Assembly: GCF_000400465.1 (NCBI RefSeq)
Contig: NW_008806282.1
Location: 310,001-374,000 of the forward strand
DNA from: Wallemia ichthyophaga EXF-994
Taxonomy: Eukaryota > Basidiomycota > Wallemiomycetes > Wallemiales > Wallemiaceae
Reading direction: 5' to 3'
DNA: 64,000 bases
In this document: one piece after another, positions 23,779-35,894 of the stretch
Layout of the letters: each line of letters starts with the position of its first letter
How positions within the stretch are numbered: position 1 is the stretch's first letter
The notes under the pieces: generated by a model
The model's database searches: none
Told to the model about the DNA's origin: nothing
What the model saw: the letters and a program-made list of their open reading frames with translations, nothing else
Program-made: the position numbers and the translations under genes

Positions 23779-25064
23779 ATGATGCAACTAAATCGCTTGA
23801 ATTATATTAAATCATCAATCACTTGTAGATTAGGCATTAGACTATCTCACTCTGTAAATAAACCTCCGAAACCGAAAACTGTCCTGCGAAGAAACGCTGC
23901 AGAACAATCAGCTCCTGTTAGATCAAAGCTTATCAATCGTCCGGGTAGAACTAACGTCATGCCCGTCTTGGCTTTCTCAACTGCTGAAAGATACGACTTT
24001 AACTCACTCAAATCATCACTATCTGCGTATAACTCATATCTAGTACCAGACTCTGATGGCGCAATCTATATTCCTCTAGACAACACCGGCGATAAAGAAG
24101 TCTTCATCTTTAAATCTGGCAGTTTCGTTACCTGGGGCATGGATACTGATCAAGGTGAACGATTCTTGCGTCAAGTCATTAGAAGAGGCAATACGCCTTC
24201 CAATAATCAAATCAGTCTACAGAAAGTGCTAGAGGCTAGTGGTAGATTTAAGAACACTGGCTGGGTTGAGAAAAATCGCTACCTTGAATTTGAAACTGAA
24301 CAGTTAGATTACGTTGTTGATCCTTCTGAATCAACTAGATTGCAAGGTGATTTAATCGTTTTAGGTCAAGACTCGGATTTAGACTCTATCAAAAGTATTT
24401 CTTCAAACTCACAGTTGAACACTAATGAATACCCTATGTTATTAACGAAATACTCCTTCTCGCACGCTCTCAGTCGCAGTGCAAAATTGTCCGCTTTAGA
24501 ATCACAATTATCAACCTACCTATCAAAGGTCTCATCAATCCCTTCTTACCTCGCTCTCAATGGCAAAGTCCCTCCTGAAATGGATAGAAAAGCCATTGCT
24601 AGTAGTATGGGCGAATTACTCAGATTCAGACAGGGCCTGAATTTGGAACTTGACAATGAAGGTGAGAACTTTTGGGGTGTACCTGATGCCTTATGGGATG
24701 AACAGATCCTAGAGAGTTATTTTCAACAAGTTTCTGAAGTTTTGGATATAAAACCACGCGTTGACGCTGTTAATCAAAAGATCACCTATGCAGCAGATGT
24801 ACAAGACACTTTAAGAGATTATCTACAAACGCACGTATTCACTTTATTCGCTCTTCCTCTTTTAACCTCCTCCCCAACAGTCAAACAAGCCATCGTATGG
24901 AGTTGATCATTATTGCGTTGATTACGGTTGAAGTAGCGTTGGCTATTATAACCCATGGTAGAGAAATTTATCTCGTACTTACTGAGGAAGAACCTGGTCA
25001 GGATGGTCAGGATAATCAGAATACGGAGGCGGTGCATCTAAGCAATCCATTGAGGGTTCACTAG
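23779..25064 (+). CDS. MRX10: Mitochondrial RMND1/DUF155 family protein (Mrx10-like)
   Basis: Family members (human RMND1, yeast Mrx10) are inner-membrane proteins tied to mitochondrial translation. The start at 23779 gives a basic, acid-free presequence (MMQLNRLNYIKSSITCRLG). The DUF155 body follows: VFIFKSGSFVTWGMD, the block beginning LSRSAKLSALESQL, FWGVPDALWDE and the C-terminal helix VDAVNQKITYAADVQDTLRDYLQ. The last exon should encode the terminal membrane segment (ELIIIALITVEVALAI), which is present at 24898-24950 and stays open to TAG at 25062-25064. The joining intron near 24835-24904 is uncertain: a GTATTC donor at 24835 is in frame only with an unusual late acceptor, or a GC donor is used. 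The 3' coding end overlaps the convergent arrestin gene. Confidence 0.8.
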
Positions 25065-26016
25065 GCGGGCATTCACTAGGCGGCACATCTGGAAGCTCAG
25101 TGGTGGGTTGAGTAGGCGGTGTGATTGAAGAGGCCCTTGAGATTTGAATAAGCGGGGTATCAAACGCTATAATCTTATTATTATTGTAATCTACGCTAAT
25201 AAAGTGACTGATAGATAATATATCTTTGTAAGCAAAGTCAGATATGTCTATCAGATTCATATCTGTGCTAAAGTGATGAGTGACTTGACTTGTGTGATAA
25301 TCTGTATGTTCGGATATCATGTCTGACTTTTGCAGTGTGAATAAAACTGTCTCTAATCTTTTCAATTCATGCCAACGGCGTGTTCTCAGCTTGACTAAGC
25401 GATGGAAATGGATCTTTAGGTCAAAACTGTCGTTCCTGGTAAGGGTAATTGCCAGATTGATTGGTAGTGATTTATTCATTGGTATCATTTGCGTATCTGG
25501 AACGTGCACATTTAAGCCAGCGATTGTATTCTTGTGTTGTATACTATTACTAATCACTTTATAGCTATCAAATTCAATTGAATTGCTAGAAGACTTGATT
25601 AGATCAAACGTAAACTTGTGCTTTTTTGCTTTTTTGAATAGCTTTTTATATTCTACGCATAGAACCAGCGTATATTCAACGACGACGCTATCTTCACCAT
25701 ATCTATACCTAAAGGAAGGCGGAAGGCTTTCGCTCAAACTAAAGCTGTAGTGAAATTGATTTATCCGCTCGTCTAAAGGTGTAGGATCATGCATCATATC
25801 CGCGTTGAACAGCCCCACGCTATCATCCACTAAGCTGATAGATCTGCTAAACTCCCCCACTCGTATGTGTAGATCACCAACTAGCTTTAAATAAATTTCT
25901 TTCACATCTTTGTATTCATTTGCTGTAATTTTCCCTTGTAATTTAGTTCCGAGTGTGGGTGGATGATCAAAGGTGTTCATTAAGGAATTATTTATACAAC
26001 AACATAATCGATACAA
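24979..26016 (-). CDS. Alpha-arrestin-like protein with a PPxY motif
   Basis: About 333-345 residues. The beta-sheet-rich N-terminal and central region resembles arrestin N/C domains (FDHPPTLGTKLQGKITANE, a loop with YSFSLSESLPPSFRYRYGE, then a second domain with IPMNKSLPINLAITLTRND). The C-terminus is proline-rich and carries APPPYSDY, a PPxY site of the kind bound by WW domains of Rsp5/Nedd4 ubiquitin ligases, which is how fungal alpha-arrestins direct permease endocytosis. ATGs at 26016 and 25980 are both possible; the second (MNTFDHPP) better fits the family start. The upstream RING gene ends only about 12-48 bp away. Stop TAA at 24979-24981; a cryptic donor overlaps that stop, so a longer splice form is conceivable. 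Confidence 0.75.
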   Translation of the reverse strand: MYRLCCCINNSLMNTFDHPPTLGTKLQGKITANEYKDVKEIYLKLVGDLHIRVGEFSRSISLVDDSVGLFNADMMHDPTPLDERINQFHYSFSLSESLPPSFRYRYGEDSVVVEYTLVLCVEYKKLFKKAKKHKFTFDLIKSSSNSIEFDSYKVISNSIQHKNTIAGLNVHVPDTQMIPMNKSLPINLAITLTRNDSFDLKIHFHRLVKLRTRRWHELKRLETVLFTLQKSDMISEHTDYHTSQVTHHFSTDMNLIDISDFAYKDILSISHFISVDYNNNKIIAFDTPLIQISRASSITPPTQPTTELPDVPPSECPPSEPSMDCLDAPPPYSDYPDHPDQVLPQ

Positions 26017-26027
26017 TTTGACGTTGC

Positions 26028-27279
26028 CTATTGATCATTGAAAGCCACTCTGAGCATGGCAGAATATGGCTGACGACATATTGGACAATACCATCCTTTA
26101 GGTTTGCGCTTACGTCTGCGTTGAGATCTGCCAGCTTCGGCAGCAATAACTCGATCATTTTGGGTTGGAGCATCTGCTGCTTCTGTTGCATTTGCTGATG
26201 TCGATGGCTCAGCACCCTCTGTACCCCAAGCACCACCTTCTCTGTCTGGTTGTACACCCCCACCGCCAAAATCTGTCATTCTAATTGCGCAATCCTTGCA
26301 AGCAACAAGGTGTCGACATGGTAATAAGACTGTGTCTCTTGGCGATGCCAAGCATATAACGCACTCACCCCCAATGTGATCATCCGTCATACTCTGATTA
26401 ATATCATTTGAGGCATTGTCTCTAGTATGTGAAGACAAGCCGTATATTTCGTGAAGATTGAATTGCTTGTTCGCAATATAACCAATACGCTTATCGACTC
26501 TAAGGAGCCAGCATTCGTCGCATCGATGGATGATAAGATACGTCGACTGCTTATTATGTGGTGTAACAGCAACACCACTATCATCACATCCAACTAAATC
26601 AATCTTCAACTTTAGTTCCAGCTTTGTGACTTGGTTTGAGTCTGCATTTGAGGCTACGGAATCCGAGTCTGAGCCGTCGTCAATCTTCTGCAGTCTATGC
26701 TGGTGCGCCACAAGATCGAGCTTGTTTGGGGACTGCCAGTGCCTATCCCAGCCACCGTCAACAACGTCCTCCATCAGCGACTCCTGTGAATCCAACCAGC
26801 TCAAAGATATTTTCACTTTTGGGGTGAGACTGTCGAAACTGAAGCTAAGCGACTGAAATTTATTTGAGACTGGAGCAATAGACATGGAAGGGGATGTCGG
26901 TCTGTTAGATTCTGTGGAAATAATCGAAGGTGCCCTATCATTTGTCAATATGCGCAGGGTGTTTCTCTTCAAATTGCACTCCAATTTGAGCGTAGAAGAA
27001 GGGGATTGCTGGGGGCGTTTAGAGCAATTTACTTGGCGTAGAAACACGACGTACATTCTCTGTATTGTCAATCCACTCGCGCACCAAGTCATTCTCCGTC
27101 TCTCCTACCGCATTAGACTGTGGATCTTGAAACTGCAGATCAGGTCCATATAGACGCTTTTGGTTAGGTTTTGGTGTAGTATCTGCAGGTAGCTCTGGCT
27201 CTTGTGGAGCTGTCGTTGGTGGCGCTCTTCTCGAAGCTGCCCTGTCTGTGGTGCCCCTTCGAAAAAAGGCGGAGATCAT
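26028..27279 (-). CDS. RING-type E3 ubiquitin ligase, MGRN1/RNF157-like
   Basis: About 400 residues in two exons. N-terminal exon MISAFFRRGTTDRAASRR through REWIDNTEN, then an intron of about 47 nt (GTACGT to CCAG) that restores the frame into QSPSSTLKLECNLKRNTLRI, the start of the MGRN1-family beta-rich domain (also FSFDSLTPKVKISLSW and KLELKLKIDLVG). The C-terminal C3HC4 RING reads CVICLASPRDTVLLPCRH with the second half CPICRQPYSAMLRV; a roughly 60-residue basic insertion separates the two halves, which is longer than usual. Family members ubiquitinate membrane and endosomal targets. It is directly upstream of, and co-oriented with, the alpha-arrestin gene. Confidence 0.85.
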
Positions 27280-27323
27280 GAAGGAACAAGATTAACCGTC
27301 GGATGGAGTTCAACGCGATGAAG

Positions 27324-27542
27324 TCACAAGTGGCGCGTGTTTGCCAATAAAAATAAATGAATAATATATTTCATACTTGTAGCAAAATACAAGGCCCCTA
27401 TCAGCAGAGCTGTAGTCTGAACGAGTCTTATTATTCTTGGCAGCGGTGGATTTGTGATTGGTCCCAGGTATCTGGATAACCTAGATAGCCTATTGAATAC
27501 TATTCTATTTTTAGTTGCAATTCCGTGCAAGATATCCCACAT
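27324..27542 (-). CDS. Small hypothetical membrane protein
   Basis: A 72-codon open frame starting MWDILHGIATKN in the 476-bp gap between the divergent RING and tyrosinase genes. It is basic at the N-terminus and has one or two hydrophobic stretches (IIRLVQTTALLIGALYFA and YIIHLFLLA). That pattern is typical of small mitochondrial inner-membrane proteins, but I recognise no family. It may equally be chance within a promoter region. Apart from this frame nothing else was seen in the gap. Confidence 0.25.
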   Translation of the reverse strand: MWDILHGIATKNRIVFNRLSRLSRYLGPITNPPLPRIIRLVQTTALLIGALYFATSMKYIIHLFLLANTRHL

Positions 27543-27755
27543 AGCGACCGGTATTCACATCCAGCTGTACATAATCTTAAGAGTTTTTCAAATTCCTTCT
27601 TTATTATTTCCTTGCGCTTCCCACATTCCCAAGTACTACTGCCCATTCCTACTAAATATAGCTAGGAATGCGTTGTGACACACATTCCTAGCCCAATTAT
27701 AAATTTACCAATTCCCTCTTATTCTTCTACATCAATCAAGCTCATTTACTTCTCA

Positions 27756-28853
27756 ATGGTTAATCTCGGTCTTCTCTCTGCAGCTGCTCTCGCGGTAACG
27801 GGCGCCTTCGCAAGCCCAGCGAAGCGCACCTGCGATAATATCCACGTCCGTCGCAATTGGAACAACCTCAACGGAGATGAGAAGTCTAGTTTCCTTGGTG
27901 CTATTCAGTGTATGATGCAGAAACCAACGTTATCAATCAACGGCGTCGATCAAGTCTCAAGATACGAAGACTTCGTCTATATTCACCAGTACCCAGGCTA
28001 TGCTATCCATTGGGTCGGTAGATTTCTCCCATGGCACCGTTGGTTCGTGTATGCGTACCACCAAGAGTTGAAAGACTGTGGCTACGAGGGTGCAATGCCT
28101 TATTGGGCCTGGGAGCAAGACTGGCAAGACCTTAGTGCTTCAAACATATGGAACGCTGATCCTAACATTGGCTTTGGTACTTACGGTAACTTCGATTACA
28201 ATAACGTTTACAGTGAGTCAAATGTTTGTCTTAGTGTGTTACTCTTAACCATTTGCTAAGATTCTACTACTATCACCGACGGTGCTTTTGCCAACCACCA
28301 AATAAATTTCCCCTACCCTCACCAGCTCACTAGAAATCTCCCGATGACAGCAAACTACCCATGGTCAGGACCAGGCCCATACTGTCAGCGTGGCTATAAC
28401 CCAGAGAACATGAGAAACCTTTCTTCTATCGCAACATACAAGGACTTCTCTGTAGCACTCGAATCACCTGATCCAATTCACAACCCACACGACTTCCCTG
28501 GTCCACACGGTGCCATTCATTTAGCACTCTGGGGTGATATGAGAACTGACGGCGTAAACAACTCTTCACCTAACGATCCATTGTTCTTCATGCACCACTC
28601 AAACGTTGATAGAATCTGGAAGAGCTGGCAAGAACTTGATGAGAGTCACCTGTATGACTTTGCTGGTAACACTGACTATTACTGGGACACTGGTATGAGA
28701 AGTGGTATTCCGGCTCAGCTTGAAGACCCATTGTTGTACGGCGGTGTAGGTGCTCTTGGCTCTGAAAATTTAAAGATCAAGGACGTTATGGACACGACCG
28801 AGTGGCCTCTCTGCTACACATACGAGGATCTAGAACCTTGGGTTGTTAGATAA
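27756..28853 (+). CDS. Secreted short tyrosinase / catechol oxidase-like copper enzyme
   Basis: Type-3 copper oxidase expected to hydroxylate or oxidise phenols. Exons 27756-28212 and 28261-28853 give 349 residues. The start at 27756 places a signal peptide first (MVNLGLLSAAALAVTGAFA), so it is probably extracellular. Copper site A ligands are in HQYPGYAIHWVGRFLPWHRW, with HWVGRFLPWHRWF the classic motif; copper site B ligands are in HGAIHLALWG and DPLFFMHHSNVDRIW. There is no C-terminal cap domain as in mushroom PPO tyrosinases; the protein ends soon after CYTYEDLEPW, like short secreted fungal forms. The intron at 28213-28260 is a clean GTGAGT-AAG. An in-frame ATG at 27675 would put residues ahead of the signal and is not favoured. 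Confidence 0.92.
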
Positions 28854-29049
28854 GCCAGCAATGCTTTCTATGGCAGCTAAATCGGACTTTTTTCCTACTC
28901 TCACTTTCTTTGTCTACCTGATCTCAATGTAATCACCGGAATAATAATACTACACTCATTAGATATATTACTTGAAAATTTATATGACTGATTGATTGCT
29001 TTATGTGTTATATTGATATCCGAGATTTATCTTTCTATTCACCTCATCT

Positions 29050-29072
29050 GCACACACACACACACACACACC
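29050..29072. repeat. (CA)n microsatellite
   Basis: About ten CA dinucleotides in the 262-bp gap between the convergent tyrosinase and COPI alpha genes. The rest of the gap shows only AT-rich 3' flank. Confidence 0.9.
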
Positions 29073-29115
29073 ACACAAGACAACGTTTAAAGAAAGTATA
29101 AATTTAGACAATGTT

Positions 29116-32100
29116 TTAAACAATTGAACGCAAACCAGTACATTGCGCACCAACCTTATTTACACCCGTCAACGCACAAAGTGAGCCGCTATAATTGGCG
29201 TGATAGACAGCACCAGTGTAAGCATCCTCAACAACATCCTCATCTTGATGAACAGGAGTGAGTGAAGCAGGACAAACGCGGAAATGAACCTTGTCGTCAA
29301 AGTCTACTTGGATCGTAGAGCGTGGATTACGATCAGCACCATTAACTTGACTCTTAGCTTTTGCAACTACATTAGCTGCTGTTGGTGATAAGTCAAGTAA
29401 CTTTTTTGCAAAATATCCAGCTGTAATTGTGTTACCAGCTTTCTCAAATGAATTAGCTGCAGATCTAAGCGCTAATTGTGAATGTGCTGGTTGTAATTCA
29501 CATTCAGCAAAGTATGCTGCTAATTCAAGTATGCGCTTCACATTGTTTGGCTCCTCTGCAACTAATCTTCTCCTCTCAATTTCAAGTGTGAGTCCAATCA
29601 AGTATTCACGTGAAACGTTGATTATATCACGGATCTGTGAATTGTATGAGTATTTAAACACATAAAATCCATCAAGCTCACATCATTTGTTTCTTCTTGG
29701 CTCGAAACTGAAACCAACAAGAGTTGAATCAAAATACTCTTGAATGCAGCTGCTGATTCCACAAATTTACCAGCCTTAAACAATCTGTATCCTTCTTGGA
29801 GCTCATTTGAAGCTATGGATTGCAGACTTAAAGTTCCTGTGGCAGGTAAATAGCTCTTTGGATCCGTTGTTCTTGGATCACGGCGCAAGTAGACAGTGAA
29901 GGGTGATTGATTGGCATTTGCAGGAGCGTATAATCTAGAAGATTGATATATTTCCATAAATAATGGCTTCAATGGCTCGAAATTAACAGCTCCGACTTGA
30001 CGATGTAGCAATTGCATAGCGCTATCAAATGATCCCGCTGCGATATGATCGGCCGCCAATGGTGAGTTTCTAGTCCAAAGCTCTGCTTCCGATTTACCTG
30101 GCTCGGCTGCAATTGCTTCTTCAGCAGTTATGTTATCTGATACTTCATTTGGAGCGTTCACAAACTCATCCTCATCTTCTTCGGGCTCTTCAACTGGAAC
30201 GTCTTCGTCACTGAGATCCCAAGCATCACCCTCTTCTGCCTGTTCCACAACTCCTTCGTCCATTGGTGCATCAGCTCCACCAACGTATTCTTCTGGGTTT
30301 GCCCATTCATCCAGCGTGTCCAATTCGTTCACATCTTCAGCTTGATCAAGCACCTTCTCTAATGCCTTGTCAAAGTAGCTTTCTTGACTGCTGAGTGATG
30401 GCCAGTTCTCTTCGTATGTCTTGTGTACCACTGCCGGTGGCTGTAACTGACTTTGAGTAGCAGGTATCTTAGCCAATTTACCTTGGTCTACACCTTTCAT
30501 ACCCGCAATTTCATCGGCAAGATCATTTAATCCATTCGATTTGGCTGTCATGTATGCTAATGGAAGCATTCCGACGTCTATCAGTATTCTTGCGCGTGCT
30601 TCCGCATCACCAAGGTAAAGAGAGTTGTGGAATCTAGACATTTGATCACCGCGCATGTCAGCAATCTTCTGCATTTTCTTCAGCTTTTCCGCATGTCCAG
30701 TTGTGAGGTATAAGAAAGATAACTTATCAAAGTTCTTCGTTTTTTGGTATGCGATTTCAACAATCTAGAAGTAAAATGAGTGAGTAGAGTAAATTGAATT
30801 AAAATGACGAACCTTGTGATTACCCTGTTTGAGAGCTTGTTGACTCAAGCGCTCCCATACGTCTTCTCTGTCAATACCTTTGGCTTCCTCGAGAGCGACA
30901 TCCAAGTTGCCACATTCAATAGCGAGATCAAACCTGGTAGATTTGTCTTGTACAAAGTGTAGTGCAATCTAAGTTACATCAGTGAGCTAAAGTTTTTCAC
31001 CAAGTCAATGACCCACCTCAGGATAACCTTTTCTTTGAAGGTAAGCTATAATACTTTGACCGACTAGAGTGCTTGTTCTAATAATGTGCAATACTTCATC
31101 ATACTTTCCTTTAATAAGGGCCAATTTGAATCTGTATTCAGTTGGATCAATCTCAATTTGTCTTGGTTTAGCTGAACGATCAAGACAGTAAGCGGTTTTG
31201 CCTTTAACCTTCACAAGGTAGACAGGTTGTTGTAGTGTCTTGATGATGCCATTGTCACCTTGTGGTAAAGCGTACTTGATATGGTTGAGAGTGGTGTAAA
31301 TTAATATTCCATTCTCATCAAATGAAGCACTCTTGATTCTGATGGTTTCATGGATGAGACTACTTGATGTAAGAGTTTTATTGGTCAAAGTGATTGTGTG
31401 CTTGCTGAGCAAAGCAACCATTGAACCGTCAGCACTCCAGACAACATACTTGACAGGTGGACAATTAAGCTCGGATAAAATCTTTTGTTGTTGAATTTCG
31501 AACAAAACAACCTGAGTTGGACCTGCGAGGATAAGGGTTGCAGTGCCACCGTAAAAGATTTCATTTGTTTGAACGGGGCACTTGACAGATTTGGTCATGT
31601 TGTTACTCAAATCTCTGATTTCGATGGATTGATCTTCCTTGTTGAGTACTGCGATTCTGTTGCGTGCCACAAACACAGCGTTTTGACCGGCTCCGCGCTT
31701 ACCATCAATAGACGAGTCAGGCAAATCGTTCTCATTAGGGAGATATCTAGGGAGAGTAGCCAAATCATAAGAACCGCCATCTGCTGGCTAAGAAGTTTGT
31801 CAGGTAACGTTGAATGCAAGTGATTAACTTACAGATGCGACAAGCACACCTTTCTCGGCTGGGTTAAAACTGAGGGAACGAGGTGGAGTGTAAGCATTGC
31901 CGAGCTTCTTGATAGAGAGCAATGCAGCATCAGAGCCAGTAGACAAGTCGTGCTGGCGAATAACCTTGTCACGGACATAGTAGAGCGTGTTTTGGTGAAG
32001 AGAAAACGCGGGCCTTTCACGCTCGAGTTTGAAGACGATGAGACCGTTGTCATGACCAGCAGCGAAGAGGTTGAGCTCTGGGTGAACAGTGAGAACCCAG

Positions 32101-33048
32101 AACCTATCGTGTTCCCTTCTAAAGGTCTGAACAGCGGCGCGTTTAGACATATCCCAGACCCTGATAGTTTTGTCCTCGCCGTTTGAGATAATGAGCTCGT
32201 GACGTGGGTGGAAGAGGGCGGATGAGACGTTGTTAAAGTGGCCACGGCAGGTATCGACTTCCCAGGCCTTGGTATCAGACATTCTCCAAAGCTTGATTTG
32301 GCGATCGTCGCCAGCCGAGAGGATGAGAGGGAGAGAAGGGTGGAAGGTGACCCAGTTGACACCGCGGTCATGGCCTTCTAACACGAATTTGGTGGTAGCG
32401 TCCATACTGCCAAACAAGTCAGACTGCCCAGCGTTGGCTCTTTGCATCTGCTCCTCTAAAGACATGGGGAAAGCGGTGGTGTTCTTCTTCCTGAGGCCGG
32501 AGATATCCCAGACACGAACGGTCTGGTCCATGGAGGCGGAAACGACGAGATCGTCGGTAGGATGCCACTGCGCACACATGATGTAGTGATTGTGGCCGGT
32601 GAGGATCGCGATACAGGTCCTCGACTGCCAGTTCCAAATCCTAATAGTCTGGTCGTCCGACGCGGTGAGGATCCACGGGTGGGTGTGGTGGAAGAAGACG
32701 GTGCGCACGTAGTCCAAGTGGCCGTGGAGGGTGAACAGGCAGCGACGCGTCTTGTAGTTCCACACTTTAACCTTGTAATCGTCGCCGCCGCTTGCGAGAA
32801 GCGGCTGTGTGTTGTGGAACGAGATACCACGTACTGGACCTGCAAAGGCGTAAGCGGGAGATAAACGCCGGGAAAAGACGAGTACCATCGTGCTGATCGA
32901 ACCTATCGACCAGGGTGCCCATCTGATAATTCCACAGCTGTATTGAGCCGTTGTGGAGACTCGCAGCGAGCAACGGCTGGGTCGGGTGGAATGCCACGCC
33001 TTTAACTCTGTTGGATTTGGATTCAAATTTTGTGAGTAAATTTAGCAT
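29116..33048 (-). CDS. COP1: Coatomer subunit alpha (COPI)
   Basis: Largest subunit of the COPI coat, carrying cargo from Golgi to ER. About 1,200 residues. The start [20 protein letters not shown] at 33048 matches the family; an in-frame ATG 33 bp upstream would add 11 residues. The N-terminal half holds a seven-blade WD40 propeller (repeats ending VWNY, IWNW, VWDI, LWRM, VWDM), followed by a second propeller, an alpha-solenoid with an acidic stretch ([18 protein letters not shown]) and the C-terminal COPI domain ending [11 protein letters not shown]. Introns fall after DQHDG (51 nt) and near 31790, 30990, 30785 and 29670. Divergent from AFI1: start codons 66 bp apart. Confidence 0.95.
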
Positions 33049-33114
33049 TTGATCTTGTTGATATGGAACCAACCAACTCATCTATTCGAGCTGAGCTGTC
33101 CAACTGCGACCGTC

Positions 33115-35894
33115 ATGGAAAATAATGTTGCGTATTGCTTATTAGCCGAGTTCGATATAGATCAAGGCTCTACGTGGGTTTATTTTGTTGTTTTATTATT
33201 TTATTGGGCTTTCTAACTCCCCCAAGGCTCTCGCAGCAGTATCCATTCCCAACTGGCACCGACGAACAGTGAGGCGTGTCTCGGCATCCTCCCCGCGCTC
33301 ACTCTCCTCAGTCTGCTTGCAGATCTCATGATACCCGAGGGCGCCCACGACCAGCACGAGGACTGGACTATCTTCTTCCTCAACCAGACTCCCGCGAACA
33401 CGATTGCTCCTCCCCTCGACTCGGAAGCTCCGACACCTTTTGCCAGACACCGAAGAACTTACTCCAGGCTCGTTCCTCACCAAGACCATCCCAAGCCCCA
33501 GCTTCTTCATGTCCTTAATCTCGTCAGGACCAAGAAGGACGACTCCGTGCCGAGGTCCGTTCTGGTTCCCCCTTGAACTTGCGCTGATCGATCAACAGGG
33601 GCGCCCTCGTCAAAGCTCTCGCCATTTGCTCGAAACAGCCGTATATCCACATCTACAAGCCAATCCTTCTTCTCGCTTTGGAGGACTACTTCCAGTCTGG
33701 CTCCCCTTCTATTCTCGCTCGCCTCTATGACGCTATCAACAATATGAGCACCTCTGCCGTTCCCCCTATTTCCCGCTCTGAAAAGATGATTCTCCGCGCT
33801 GCTCCTGATAGGAAAGATCTCTTTGCCGAAAAGTGGTCTCATTTCTTCTTTAAGCGTCAGTCTGATGACTCGGATGCGTTTAATCCCATGTTTCATGTCG
33901 ACATGTCCCGCAACAGACGCTCCTCCTCCAATTCTAAGGCTGTCAACTCTCTCGAGGAAGAGTTCGAGGAGAAGCTCAAGCGGACTAGTATCGGCGCCTC
34001 AGAGCAGCAGTCACTCAATGGCCCAAACCAGTCTTTTATTGGTCAGTCTCTCTTTATCTATCCGATATCGCTGACCTCAACTCAAGAGACAATGCCGGTA
34101 GACACCCACTACTTCAAAACTTCTATTAGCTATATGAATGTCGACTACAAAAGTATTTCTCTCCCAACGCGCGTTCCGCTGTCTACATTTGATGAAGAGA
34201 TTGGTGACGTAGGTGATCAGTAGCTTTTTTACACTCTAACCCAGCCTAGTATTCTATCATCAATCTCATTCAAACATTCTCTGCACATCCAGTGCCCCCA
34301 TCACCCATGCATCCTCATCTCCACACAAGCGGTACATCCACTCACCCAATCATTTTACTTTTCAATGCTCTCATCACACAAAAGCGCGTCGTCTTTCTAG
34401 GGTATGGCAAGCCGGCAAGTCTAGTTACCAACTTTGTTCTCGCTGCTTGCGCACTTGTCAGCGGTGGTGGTGGTGTTCTCAGAGGTTTCATTGAACGTGC
34501 TTTTCCATACACTTGCTTGAAAGATTTGGATAACTTTTTAATCATGTGCGTAGGACCTTAATTTGGCGTATTTGCTAAATTGTCTTAGTCCGGGTTACAT
34601 CGCTGGTGTAACAAACCCCCGTTTCGAAGACAATCATGGATGGTGGGATGTTCTCTTCAATATAAACACGGGTAAAGTTATCGTCTCATCTCAAATTGAA
34701 CCGGTTAGCGTGCTAAAATCTAACATATTATCTTCACCCTCATCTATTCCAAACTACCATAGTCCAAATAGTGGCATCAGTAGCCAATTTAAATCTCCAA
34801 GTTCAACGATACCATCGTCAGTCGTTATGAATCATTCTTCGTCGTCTGGAAGCGCGAGCCAGTCTACTCACTCTAACAATCACAATTTGAGCTCCCCTCC
34901 ATCTTGGTCAAAGCTTGGAATGTCGGACAGTTTCTCTAGCGCCATGTCAAATACTTCTGATGATGGCTCTATTTCAACATCTCAGAGGAACGACAACAGC
35001 CATCGCGAGTCTTCGGATAATATATTTATGAATGAGGTGGGTACAAACATACTCAGTTGACCTTGTTGGCTAATACTAATTAGATTATGGCTCTTATTAA
35101 TGAGCATTATGGAGAAGCTCACATAAGAGCTCGATTTACTGATTTAGTATCGTCCTTCGTCAGAATGGCGTCAAGATATGAGGAAGAGGCTTCTGCAATT
35201 GGGTGTACATCAATTGGATTTTCATCGCATCCATTTTCAGATGGTCTACTCGGAAGTGGGACCGTTTTCAACGATGAGAGTAGTCGTGTACGTGAACTGT
35301 CTGCTAATGCTTTCCGGATTGAAGGGTGGCAGGACACAGCGACGTATAAAAATTACAGACATGTGAGTTGGTCTTACGCGCTGACTTTGCTAATCTTGTT
35401 ATGCTAGGATTTTCAACAGTACTTGAAGAATCGCGCTATAAAGGACATAGACGTCGCCCACCAAATAAACAGACTGAGAACAGCGAGAGCGATGCATCCG
35501 TCTGAAGCACAAATGATATATCAGTTCTTAGCGCAAAACACAGAAACGTATGATCAAGTCGTAGAGGTGAGTTGATTTGATTTCAGTTTACTGTCCCGAC
35601 TTTGACTGACATTGGCGAAGATTGTAGAGCAGCTACCGCCTCATCTAGATGGACTGCTGCCATTAGGGTTCGGTCTCATTCATCCACACAAATCCGTGAG
35701 AGAAGCAGCAATGGACTTCTTCATCAAGCTTCAGACATACCCGGTGAGTGTTTGGTTCAAGCTCTCGTGCTCTGCTTACTCTGGTCTAGTTAGGAAACCT
35801 TCTTTTGAGTTCTTTGAATGCCTTCTACAGGCTGGCCTTAATGAGACAGATAGAGCACCGCTATGTAACAAACTCAGCTCAACAAGGGAAATAA
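33115..35894 (+). CDS. AFI1: Afi1/SPA-type DENN polarity protein
   Basis: Afi1 binds the small GTPase Arf3 and helps stabilise the polarity axis. Start [20 protein letters not shown] is the Afi1 Arf3-docking motif. Splicing several short introns gives [20 protein letters not shown], then [37 protein letters not shown] and [17 protein letters not shown]. The central SPA/DENN region includes [19 protein letters not shown] and [20 protein letters not shown], followed by [15 protein letters not shown] Ser-rich linker precedes the C-terminal helical part. The last exon begins at about 35789 (acceptor GTCTAG) and stops at 35892-35894. That last exon lies inside a duplicated segment and an orphan copy sits 1267 bp downstream. 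Roughly 800 residues; junctions inferred by frame. Confidence 0.88.

Noticed and set aside
33276..33576. Alternative plus-strand frames near the AFI1 start
   Set aside because: They are pieces of AFI1 exons and introns read in other frames; the spliced Afi1 docking domain explains the region.
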